A stretch of 64,000 nucleotides of DNA, taken from Labedaea rhizosphaerae. GTDB lineage: Bacteria; Actinomycetota; Actinomycetes; Mycobacteriales; Pseudonocardiaceae. A program made the position numbers and the translations under genes. This document shows positions 43,200 through 53,100 of the stretch, in pieces. The first letter of the stretch is position 1, and every line of letters begins with the position of its first letter. The stretch spans positions 143,577-207,576 of the forward strand of contig NZ_SNXZ01000009.1 of assembly GCF_004362825.1 (NCBI RefSeq), given 5' to 3'. The notes under the pieces were generated by a model. That model was not told where the DNA came from. It saw only the letters and a program-made list of their open reading frames with translations, and ran no database searches.

Positions 43200-44525
43200 T
43201 CAGCAGGTGCGCAGGAACCGGTCGAGCACCCGCACGCCGAACTTCAGCGCGTCCACCGGGACGCGTTCGTCGACGCCGTGGAAGAGCGCGCCGAAGTCGA
43301 GGTCGGCGGGCAGACGCAGTGGTGAGAAGCCGAAGCAGCGGATGCCGAGGGTGTGGAACGCCTTCGAGTCGGTGCCGCCGGAGAGCATGTACGGCAGGGT
43401 CGTCGCGCCAGGGTCCTCGGCGAGCAAGGCTTCGGTCATGGAGTCGACCAGCTCACCGTCGAACGTCGTCTCCACCGAGGGAAGGTGCGTGACCCACTCG
43501 CGCTCGATGTCGGGACCGAGGATCTCGTCGAGCTCCTGCTCGAAGGCCTCCTCGCGGCCCGGCAGCACCCGGCAGTCCACGACAGCCTCGGCCACCGACG
43601 GGATCACGTTGGCCTTGTAGCCGGCCGTGAGCATCGTCGGGTTGGCCGTGTCGCGGATGGTGGCGCCGACGATCCGGGCGATGCTCCCGAGCTTGGCGAT
43701 CGACCCCTCCAGGTCGTCCTCGGGGAACTCGAGGCCCGTCAGCCGCCCGACCGCATCGAGGAATTCACGCACGCTGTCGGTGAGCACGATCGGGAACTTG
43801 TGCGCGCCCAGCCGCGCGACGGCCGCGGCCAGCTTCGTGACGGCGTTGTCGTCGTGGACCATCGAGCCATGCCCGGCGCGGCCGCGGGCGCGCAGCTTCA
43901 TCCAGGCGATGCCCTTCTCGGCGGTCTCGATGGTGTAGGCGCGCACGTCCTCGCCGAGCGTGATGGAGAACCCGCCGACCTCGCCGATCGCTTCGGTCAC
44001 GCCCTCGAAGAGCTCCGGCCGGTTCTTGACCAGCCACTGAGCGCCATAAGCCCCGCCGGCCTCCTCGTCGGCCACGAAGGCGAACACGAGGTCGCGGCGG
44101 GGCACCACGCCGTCCCGCTTGAACCGCCGCGCGATGGCCAAGGTCATCGCGACCATGTCCTTCATGTCGACCGCGCCGCGGCCCCACACGTAGCCGTCCT
44201 GGATGGCGCCGGAGAACGGGTGCACCGACCACTCGGAGGGATCGGCGGGGACGACGTCGAGGTGCCCGTGGATCAGCAACGCACCGCGCCCGGGCTCCGA
44301 CCCGGCCAACCGGGCGAAGACGTTTCCCCGCCCCTCCCCACCCGACTCGACGTAGGTGGTCTCGTAGCCCACCTCAGCCAACTTGGCAGCCACGTATTCG
44401 GCGGCCGCCCGCTCGCCGACCGTCGTGGCCGGATCACCGGTGTTGCTGGTGTCGATCTGGATGAGTTCAGAGGTCAGAGCCACTGCCTCATCTTGGGCAA
44501 GCGTGGTGTCATGCGCGTCGGTCAC
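43200..44525 (-). CDS. M20/M25/M40 family metallopeptidase (dipeptidase-like)
   Basis: The protein of about 441 residues has the zinc site motifs LIHGHLDVVPA, GRGAVDMKDM and FVADEEAGGAYG, and a C-terminal GGTDSKAFHTLG. It is a clear paralogue of the M20 protein at 10.6-12.0 kb, including the same WSVHPFSG-type loop. M20 members with this pattern act on dipeptides or acylated amino acids. The GTG at 44525 is preferred because GGAAG precedes it by 5 bases; GTG 44531 is adjacent. The tRNA-Leu gene begins about 85 bases away on the other strand. Confidence 0.92.
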   Translation of the reverse strand: MTDAHDTTLAQDEAVALTSELIQIDTSNTGDPATTVGERAAAEYVAAKLAEVGYETTYVESGGEGRGNVFARLAGSEPGRGALLIHGHLDVVPADPSEWSVHPFSGAIQDGYVWGRGAVDMKDMVAMTLAIARRFKRDGVVPRRDLVFAFVADEEAGGAYGAQWLVKNRPELFEGVTEAIGEVGGFSITLGEDVRAYTIETAEKGIAWMKLRARGRAGHGSMVHDDNAVTKLAAAVARLGAHKFPIVLTDSVREFLDAVGRLTGLEFPEDDLEGSIAKLGSIARIVGATIRDTANPTMLTAGYKANVIPSVAEAVVDCRVLPGREEAFEQELDEILGPDIEREWVTHLPSVETTFDGELVDSMTEALLAEDPGATTLPYMLSGGTDSKAFHTLGIRCFGFSPLRLPADLDFGALFHGVDERVPVDALKFGVRVLDRFLRTC

Positions 44526-44553
44526 TGGCACTTCCTATCACCCTGACCCCCGG

Positions 44554-44583
44554 TTGGGATGATCGCGGACCGTCGAGTACTCT
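44554..44583 (+). promoter_or_regulatory. Probable promoter of tRNA-Leu
   Basis: TTGGGA (44554-44559) and TACTCT (44578-44583) are spaced by 18 bases, and transcription would begin about 20 bases before the mature tRNA 5' end at 44609. This resembles the housekeeping sigma consensus well for a GC-rich actinobacterium. Confidence 0.5.
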
Positions 44584-44608
44584 GATCGCACCGCGACAGC
44601 AGCGGTAA

Positions 44609-44693
44609 GTCCGAGTGGCGGAATGGCAGACGCGCTAGCTTGAGGTGCTAGTGCCCGGTTAAGGGCGTGGGGGTTCAAGTCCCCCCTCGGACA
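44609..44693 (+). tRNA. tRNA-Leu(GAG)
   Basis: An 85-base class II tRNA can be folded. The acceptor arms GTCCGAG (44609-44615) and CTCGGAC (44686-44692) pair fully, and the discriminator base is A. The anticodon stem CTAGC/GCTAG encloses the loop TTGAGGT with anticodon GAG, reading CUC/CUU leucine codons. A variable arm (TGCCCGGTTAAGGGCG) and the T arm with GGTTCAAGTCC follow. No CCA is encoded. Its 3' end recurs in part at 44762-44783 and 63878-63906, so it seems to be an integration target. Confidence 0.95.
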
Positions 44694-44694
44694 C
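44669..44694 (+). repeat. tRNA-Leu 3' end, candidate attachment core (copy 1)
   Basis: The T-arm core GGGGGTTCAAGTCCC (44669-44683) and the acceptor end CCTCGGACAC (44685-44694) both recur exactly near 63.9 kb, about 19.2 kb away. The intervening DNA carries BREX. tRNA 3' ends are classic integration sites, and an insertion here would keep the tRNA intact. Confidence 0.5.
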
Positions 44695-44761
44695 ATCATC
44701 GACTCTCTGACCAGCGGCTTTCCCTGCTTATTTGATCTTTCTTCAGTGAACTTGCTGGTCG

Positions 44762-44783
44762 CGGACATGGGGGTTCATAACCC
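44762..44783 (+). repeat. Degenerate copy of the tRNA-Leu 3' end (copy 2)
   Basis: CGGACATG followed by GGGGTTCATAACCC at 44762-44783 resembles the right-hand copy at 63881-63906 (CGGACACCGTGG then GGGGTTCAAGTCCC) with small changes. It sits 70 bases beyond the tRNA, which suggests layered insertions or a decayed att site. Confidence 0.35.
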
Positions 44784-44833
44784 ACACGAATACGCGCATG
44801 CTTCCCTCGGCAATGATTGCCGCGCTCGGCCAC

Positions 44834-44905
44834 CATGCGGATGAATATGGTCGGCTGCGGCCTGCGGGTCGTCGCGCTCCCAGACCCGGATCACCAACCA
44901 GTCAG
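44834..44905 (-). pseudogene. Possible Vsr/DUF559-like nuclease C-terminal remnant
   Basis: One minus-strand frame reads DWLVIRVWERDDPQAAADHI, similar to the C-terminal strand-helix of Vsr-like and DUF559 endonucleases (pattern VVRVWEHEDP). No catalytic part can be seen upstream in frame. It is a short fragment and could be chance. Confidence 0.25.
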
Positions 44906-45045
44906 CAGCACCCGGTCGGGCAGGTCCAGCCGCCACCGCCGCCTCGGCCGACCATCGGCGATCGAGTCACCACCACGCCGGGCCACCTCCCGCACCAGCT
45001 TACGGAATTGGCCAGGCTCCACACCCGTGAAACGGCCTGATCCAG
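44891..45045 (-). pseudogene. Relic of an IS5-like transposase N-terminus
   Basis: A minus-strand frame reads FTGVEPGQFRKLVREVARR, then GGDSIADGRPRRRW and LDLPDRVLL before a TGA at 44893. This is the pattern of the helix-turn-helix N-terminal domain of IS5-family DDE transposases in actinobacteria (GLTPxQFxxLV, DGRPGRxW, LPxADRVLL). There is no start codon with ribosome site, and the DDE domain is missing, so it is a dead fragment. Confidence 0.5.
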
Positions 45046-45916
45046 TCCGACCGCGACGCCAAGATCACCTGCACCCAATCATGATCACTATCGCCGGTCG
45101 AGGTTGATCACCGACCATCTCAGCGACCGTTCGTTCGACGTTGTCCCGGCTGAACACCTTTCGATCTATCTGTTGACAGCCGAATCTAACAGCTTCGCCG
45201 AGCCGGACGCCCACCTTGCATCTTCCGTTTGCACACACCCACAACGAACCAACCCGCGCAACAAGTATGTCCAGCCGAATCTGTGTCCGGCTGTCTCTCC
45301 GGTCGACTTTCCACGCCGCCTCCAAACCGGCGAGAGGCGGAAGCAGGGTTGTTAGTCTCCTGGTAGCATTGCAAGCTGCGCTGAGGGCCCACTCTTGCCC
45401 GGGCAAGATATATCGTCGATGATCAACAGTCGTCGAAGTCGTTCCTGCAAAAGGGTTGCCAAATGGTCACCGGTTTAGCTTCTTTCTGTGAAAAGTCATG
45501 CTGTGACGAACGTCCGAGCATGCATCACATCTTTCGCCTTGGCCACGCATACCTCTTTTCCTTGTACATTACTCTGCGGATAACGCTGGTGATCCGACCG
45601 ATTCCGAACGTTTCCGCGCTTCTTTCAAGAGATTGCGACTACCCGCACCGTCTTGTTCGGTCGGCCCGCCACCCGCTTCTCGGCGCGTTGCAGAGCGGCT
45701 CGAACTCGGTAAGCCGCTGATCCGCACATTTGCTGGGACCGCAACGCTCCGCTCGCCGTGACGGCCACCAGAGCTGTGGATCCTTGGCCCACCACAATGG
45801 ATGTACTCGCGTTGTCGGTTGACAAGCTGGGCCGACACCAGCGCGCTGGAGCTGCCGCCGCCAAGGCGAGGCGGAGCCATATGATCGAGTAAAGCAGCCG
45901 GGAGTGGAGGACAGCG

Positions 45917-48900
45917 GTGGTGCAAGTGGGGCAAGACCGGTGGGTCGAGGTTTCGCCCTCCCAGTTCCCCCATGAGGGTGAGGGCCTTGCCCTGGTCCGC
46001 AAGGTCATGCCCGACGAGACACCGTTCCGTGCTTGGTCGAACTTCGAGTTCCGGGACTCCCATGGTCGCTGGCACGAGGTCGACTTGCTGCTGCTCGGGC
46101 GGGGCCGGCTGCACCTGATCGAGCTGAAGTACTACTCGGGAATCCTCCGCGGCGACGACCAGCGCTGGGCCCGTGATGGGCGACGTCCGGAGGATTCGCC
46201 GCTGAGGTTGGCTCGACGCAAGGCTCAGTACTTCGCGAGCAAGCTGCGTGACGAGCTGCAGGTCTGGGCCCGCGAACAGCGCGTCCGGATCCCCGACGAA
46301 CGCGACGTGGTCCCGTTCGTCCAGGAGTCGGTGTTCCTCCATCACCCGGACCTCCGGTGCGCACTGCGCGAGTCGAGCGCCATCGGCCTGTACGGCCTGG
46401 ATGGGCTCGAATCCACCAGTAACCTGCCGGGGATCTCCGAGCTGGTCCTCGAGGCCGCCGGCCGGCGCGCGATCGGCAGGAACCAGGAGCTGATCCTTGT
46501 GAAGCTCCTGGAACGTATCGGCCTGGTTCAGCGCCGCGAGCGCGAGGCCGGGTCGTGGGTGATCGAGGACCAGGCGATCGGTTCGGGGGAAAACTGGCAG
46601 GACTGGCTGGCCTCGCACAAGGTCGTCCCCACTGACCGGGCCCGGATTCGGTTCCGGGTGCTGCCGCCGACGGCGAACCAGCAGGAGAAGGCTGCGGCCA
46701 GTCAGATCGCCAAGCACGAGTTCGGGATCATGAACCGGCTCCAGCACGACGGCCTGCTGCGTCCCCGGGATGTCGTGGAATCCGAGCTCGGGGTCGGGCT
46801 GGTCTACCCCTACGACCCGGCCTGGCAGCGGCTGGACCTGTGGCTGGCCGGCCAAGAGAACGGCGTCCCGCTGGCGACCCAGCTGTCGATGATCCGGCAA
46901 ATTGGTGAAGCGCTGCAGTACGCGCACAACAACCGGGTTGTACATCGGGGCCTGTCCCCGCTGGCGGTGTGGGTGCGGCCGGTGCCGGGGACCGCGCATG
47001 ACGTCAAGGTGCGGGTCGGGGACTGGCAGGGCGCCGGATCGGTCGAGCCCGGTGCGGGCACTCGGGTCTCGGCGCGCGGAATCACCACCCTCTTCAGGGT
47101 CGGACAGCCGGACGACGACACGGGGCTGGCCGAGGTCTTCGTCGCCCCCGAGGGAGCGTGGAGCCCGGACGCCGACCGGATCCGGCTGGACGTATTCGGG
47201 CTCGGCGCGCTGGCTTTCTACCTATTGACCGGCGTCTCGCCCGCTGCCGGTGGGAACGCGCTCAAGCAGCGTCTGCGCGACCAGCAGGGCCTGGACTTGG
47301 CGGTCGAGCTGCCGCAGGTTTCATCGACGCTTCGCTCACTGGTCCTCAAGGCGACCCAGCCAGCGCCGAGCCAGCGCACCGCCGACATTCCCGCTGTTCT
47401 GGTTCAGCTCGCCATCGCGGAGCAGGATGCAGCGACGGACGGTGACGACGCCGACCCACTGGACGCTGTCCCGGGAACGGTCCTCGACGGACGCTTCCGG
47501 CTGATCCGTCGCCTCGGGCAGGGGTCGACGGCCGTCGGGCTGCTTGTCCACGACCAGCTCGCCGACGGCGTGGACGCCGAATGCGTGCTGAAGGTCGCCC
47601 TCGACACGGACGCCGCTATCCGCCTGGACGACGAGGCCGAAGCCCTCCTTCGGCTGGACTCGCCGCGGGTGGTCAAGCTGTTGGAGGATCGCCCGCTCGT
47701 CGTCGGGGGACGGCGGGCGCTGCTCCTGGAGAGCGCCGGGTCGCAGACCCTCACCGACGTGCTGCGCACCCGTACCCGGCTGTCCCTCGACCTGCTGGAG
47801 CGGTTCGGCACCGACCTGCTCGACGCCTTGGTCGCCGTCGACAAGGCGGGCATCGACCACCGCGACATCAAGCCGTCGAACCTCGGCGTGCGGGAGGGCC
47901 GCGGCGACCGCGCCAAGCATCTGGTGCTCTTCGACTTCTCGCTGACCCGGGCCGCGGCATCCGCCACCCAGGCCGGGACGCCGCCGTACCTCGACCCGTT
48001 CCTGGTCGGCACTCGCGACCGGTACGACTCGGCGGCCGAGCGGTATGCCGCGAGCGTCGTGCTATTCGAGATGGCGACGGGCAACGCGCCGGTCTACGGG
48101 GACGGCCAAGCCGACCCCGCTACGGTCCCGACGAGGCGTACATCGAGCCGGATCTGTTCGACCCAGCCCTCGCCGGAGCGCTGTCCTCCTTCTTCCGTAC
48201 CGCGCTTGCCAGGGACTCCGCGGCTCGCCACCACACAGCCGAAGAGTTGCGGTCGGCCTGGCTGGCGATCTTCGCGCACGATGCGACGACCGAGCCGGAC
48301 TCCACGAACGAAGAACTCGCCGCGAAGGCGTCGCTCACGACGCCGCTGCGGGACTCAGGGCTGACCGCCCGGGCCCTGTCCGCCCTCGAGCCGTACAAGC
48401 TCCAGACAGTCGGAGAATTGCTCACGGTCGACCCGGTGCCCCTGTCGCGCCTGCCGGGCGTCGCGAACGCAACCCGGCTGCAGATCACGGCGAGGATCAA
48501 GGAGTGGCGGGCCCGCCTCGGCGACTATGTGGCACCCGTTCCGGTCTCGCGGCAGGTGCCCACGCCTACGGACGCCGCCGAGCTGCTCTTGCGTACCGTC
48601 GCCAACCGGCGATCGCCCTCGCGTGGCGGGATCGTGTGCCTGATCCTGGGCATCAGTAGGCAGCTGGACGCCTTCGCGACACACGCCGACCTAGCGGCCA
48701 ACCTTGATGATCCGGTGACCCCGGCCCGCGCGTCTCAGCTGCTCGGCAAACTGCAGGAGCTCTGGGCAGCGGACGACAACGCCCGAACCCTGCTCGACCG
48801 GCTCGCGGACGCCGTCAGCGAGCGCCTGACCGAGCTCGGCGCAGTGGCGACGGTAGGTGAGTTGACCGCGGTGGTGCTCGCAGCTCTCTCCACCGAGGCT

Positions 48901-50148
48901 CACCCCGACGAACGGCGGGCCCGTGGGCTGCTGCGCTTCGCCCTGGAGCGCCGCAAGGCGATGAACAGAGCAGACGGGTCGCGGGAGCCGGTGTGGCTGC
49001 GCCGCCGCGACCGCGTCGTGACCCTGCTGGCGGAGGATCAGGCCCTGTTTGACGTCGCCGAGTCCTTGGCGGCGGAGGCCGACCAGATCGTCGCGACGGC
49101 CGGAGATCCGGAGCGCGTCGTGATCCCCGCCAGCCGGGTTCGGGCTCAGCTGGCGGACGCCGTTCCCGGTGGGGTCGCCCTGCCCACAGCGCTGACCGAG
49201 TCGCAGCGCCGGGTCACCCTTGCGGCGGCGACCTCGGCGCACGCGGCAGCTTCCGGCGCAGGTGAGCTGCACCACCGCGACTTGGCCCCGGTCGCGGCAC
49301 TGGAGCTCACGTTCGCGGGTTTCGGCGGCCAGCAGCTGGCCCCGGAGGAGATCCGCGAACGGGTGCGCGTACGGTTCCCGGCCACGCCGGAGCTGCCGCG
49401 GCGGCCGGCGCTCGACGACCTCGTCGCCGCTGCCGGATTGGGCTTGACGTTCGACGACCGGCTGAGGGTGTACCGGGCGACCGAGGCCGGGGGCCGGACG
49501 ACAGGCTTGGAGTCACGGCGTCCGACGGCGCTGGGCGTGGCCACATCGCCAGTCGGCAGCACCGGGGCGCTCGGGGCACGGCTGGAACAGTCCCTGGCGA
49601 GCCGCTCATTCCTCGCGCTAGGGGTCCGCGCGGACCGGATGCCACGGTTCATCGCCGCCGCCCAGGACCGCTATTGCGCGACCGTCGTTGACCTGACCGG
49701 GGCACTGCTCGACACCTTGAGGGCGGCCTCGGCAGCGGTCGGGCTGCCCTGGGAGCTGGTTCGTACCGCGGACGCCGAGGGCGAGGCCAGCCGGGGTCAG
49801 CGCGGGTTGCAGGAGCTGGTCCGCCGGGCCTGGCCGAAGGTCGAGGACGCCGTCGAGCAGGCCCTCGCGGACGGTGAGGTCGGCGCGCCCGTCGTGCTCA
49901 CGGACGCCGCACCACTGGCCAGATACGACAACGTCGGGCTGCTGGCCCGCTGGACCGACCTCGCCGCGTCCCGCCGCCGCGCGGTCTGGCTCGTCGTGCC
50001 TCAACTCGGCGGCAACCGCGGAGCAATGCTCGACGGGCGGCCCGTGCCGCTCGCGGCACCCAATCAGTTCGTAGCGCTCGACATCGACTGGATTGACAGC
50101 GTGGCCGCCATGGATGCTGCCGCGCAGACCTCGCCAAAGGAGTCCTGA
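45917..50148 (+). pseudogene. pglW: pglW, BREX type 2 serine/threonine kinase with NERD domain; apparent frameshift
   Basis: The joined product is about 1410 residues. It has an N-terminal NERD nuclease-like domain (D56, then IELKYYSG with E69 and K71), a kinase-like domain with HRGLSP in place of HRDLKP (near 343, probable pseudokinase), and a second kinase domain from about 519 with LGQGSTAVG, HRDIKPSN (H648-N655) and DFSLTR. A C-terminal region with a helix-hairpin-helix-like LSRLPGVANATRLQI follows. The first frame ends at 48364; the second frame carries the true C-terminus to 50148. One extra C in CCC at 48127-48129 would restore ATVPDEAYIEPDLF. GGAGG precedes the GTG by 6 bases. pglX follows after 2 bases. 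Confidence 0.88.
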
Positions 50149-50150
50149 GG

Positions 50151-53100
50151 GTGGCTATCTCGCCTGGTCTCACCGCCACGCTCAAGAAGGTCGTCCTCGA
50201 CCTGGAGAACGACCTCCGTGACCGCGTCGAGTCGCCGGATCCCGTAGTACGTGACGTGGGCGTTCGCGAAAAATGGCGGCGCGAGCATCACGCCGCGGTG
50301 GATCGCGAGCGGACCGCGATGTCGTGGCAGGAATGGCGCGATGACCGGATCACTCAGGCGGCCGTGGCGTGGGCGCTGACCACGGTGTTCGTGCGCTTCT
50401 GCGAGGACAACCGACTGCTCGAGCCGGTGTGGATCGCAGGTCCGGCCGACCGTCGGCAGGAGGCCCTGGACGCCGAACTCGCCTTTGGTCGTGCCAACCC
50501 CGAGAGCACGGACCGGGAGTGGCTGCTACAGGCGGTCAAGTACCTGCGCGAGACTAAGGCGACCACGGATCTCGTCGAGTCGCATTCCGCGCTCTGGACA
50601 GTGTCGCCCTCCGGCCAAGCGGCTAAGCGTCTCATCGCGTTCTGGCGCGAGCGGACAACTGCAGATGACACGTCGCTCATATGGGACTTCACCGACCCAG
50701 ACCTGTCGACCCGCTTTCTCGGCGACCTCTATCAGGACTTGTCGGACTATGCGAAGAAGACATTCGCATTGCTACAGACCCCGGAGTTCGTTGAGGAGTT
50801 CATCCTCGACCAAACACTGGAGCCAGCCCTCAAGGAGCGGCCGCTGGAGGGCTTCCGACTCATTGATCCAACCTGCGGGTCGGGACACTTCCTGCTCGGC
50901 GCTTTCGCGCGACTCAACGAACGCTGGGTCTCGCACGCTCCGGGGCTGGAGGCCCGGGCCAGAGTACAGAAAGCCATCGACGCCATCCACGGCGTCGACC
51001 TCAATCCGTTTGCGGTGGCGACCGCCCGGTTCCGCCTCATGGTCGCAGCCATGCGGGCCTGCGGGGAGACCTCCCTGGAGCGCGCACCCGCGTTCCAGTT
51101 CCGCATCACCGCAGGTGACTCGCTGTTGCACGGCTCAGCCCAGCGTGAGCTGGAACTCGGGCTGCAGGACGTCGACACCACGCTGAGCGGATTCGCGTAC
51201 GCTTCGGAAGATCTCGAGGCGCTGCGGACGATCCTCGCGCCCGGGCGGTACGACGTCGTCGTCGGCAACCCGCCGTACATCACCGTCAAAGACAAGAACC
51301 TCAACGCCGCCTATCGAAGCCGCTACGCGACATGCAAGGGGACGTACGCGCTGACGGTCCCGTTCATGGAACGATTCTTCCAGCTCGCTAAACCTGTGAC
51401 AGGTGACCACCCCGCGGGATGGATGGGGCAGATCACGTCGAACTCGTTCATGAAACGGGAGTTCGGGTCGCGGCTCATCGAGGAGTTCCTGAGCAAGCAA
51501 GACCTCCGCCTCGTCGTCGACACCTCGGGCGCCTTCATTCCGGGACACGGAACTCCGACGTTGATCCTCGTCGGCTGCTCCCAGGCGCCGAGCAGTGACA
51601 CGGTCAAGGCGGTCCTCGGTGTTCGCGGAGAGCCCGGTCAGCCAGACGATCCGGCGAAGGGGCTCGTCTGGACGTCGATCGTTGAGCACATTGATTGCAA
51701 CGACTTCGACAACAGTTACGTGTCCGTCACCAATTTGTCGCGCAAGACGTTGGCCGCCCATCCCTGGAGTCTCTCCGGCGGTAGTGCATCCGCCCTGCTA
51801 TCAATGCTGAACGGTAAGCCGATGGGTCTTGGAATCCACAGTATCGGTCGTACGACGGTGGTGGGTGAGGATGATGCTTGGTTCACTTCTTGGAGCCGTG
51901 CGCGCAGGCTAGACCTGCAAGAGCATGTTCGACAGGTGGTGATCGGTGAAAATGTTCGCGACTACGGCCTGCGAGGGCTAGCGCACATTTGGTGGCCTTA
52001 TCGCGATGTATTTCTGCCGTCATGGGTCCCGGAAGGGCATCCGCTCGTCCATGTGATTCTGTGGCCGTTTCGGAGCATTCTGGCTAACCGGGTCATCTTT
52101 GGCCAAACTCTTCTTGAGCGGAAGAGACCCTGGTATGATCACCTCGAATGTTATACATCGAAGATGAAAACAGATTTTTCGATAACATTTGGTGAAGTGG
52201 CCACGCATAATCATTTTGTGCTAGATAGGGGCGGGAAGGTATTCAAGCAGACGGCTCCGGTCGTCAAGCTGCCGGAGGGCGCGTCGGAAGACGACCACCT
52301 TGCACTCCTCGGCGTGCTAAACTCGTCGACGGCTTGCTTCTGGTTGAAGCAGAACTGCCACAATAAGTCGGGTAGTGGCATCGGCCGCGGTATTCAGTCC
52401 GAAGCCTGGATGGACCGATATCAGTTCAACGGTGCGACGGTGGCGGACTTCCCACTACCAACGAGTCTGCCGATGGAGCGGGCACGGTCGCTGGACGGGA
52501 CTGCTAGTGAGGCTGCGGCACACTTCGAGTCCATAACTTCCGCGGAGGCACCCGCGCCGACTGGCGCGGTCCTCGAGATAGTACGGGCCGACGGCCAGTA
52601 CGCCCGCGAGCGGATGATCGCCGAGCAGGAGGAACTGGACTGGGACGTCTATCGGCTGTACGGGCTGATCGAGGAGGACCTAACGTACGAGAAGGATGGG
52701 CTACCGGGCATGTGCCTGGGCGAGCGGGCTTTCGAGATCGCCCTCGCGCGCAAGGTCGTGGCAGGCGAGGAGACGACCGCCTGGTTCGCGAGGCACAGGT
52801 CGACACAGATCACCGAGATCCCCGCGCATTGGCCTCAGGCCTACCGTGACCTCGTGCAGCGGCGTCTTGATCTAATCGAATCTAATAAGTTCATCAACCT
52901 GCTCGAAAGGCCAGAATACAAACGACGGTGGGCTACCGAACCGTGGGAAAAGAGGGTCGACAAGGCGCTGCGCGGTTGGCTCCTCGACCGGCTCGAAGAC
53001 CGAGCGTACTGGTTCGATGCACAGGGACGGCCGGTCAGTCGGTCGGTCGCGCAATTCGCCGACGACGTCAGCAGGGACGCTGATCTGTTGTCGGTGCTCG

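Larger units (their letters stand above)
44694..45916. other. Gene-poor, lower-GC junction region between tRNA-Leu and pglW
   Basis: About 1.2 kb without a convincing intact gene. Local GC drops (for example 28 of 60 bases at 45481-45540, against about 70% in flanking genes). Short open frames here (45463-45720 on plus, 45065-45406 on minus) lack ribosome sites and recognisable motifs. The left part carries degraded coding relics on the minus strand (see 44834-45045). It may also contain the promoter of the BREX operon, but I cannot place it with confidence. Confidence 0.6.

Noticed and set aside
45463..45720. An 85-codon plus-strand open frame upstream of pglW
   Set aside because: No ribosome site and no resemblance to any family; it lies in the low-GC debris region.
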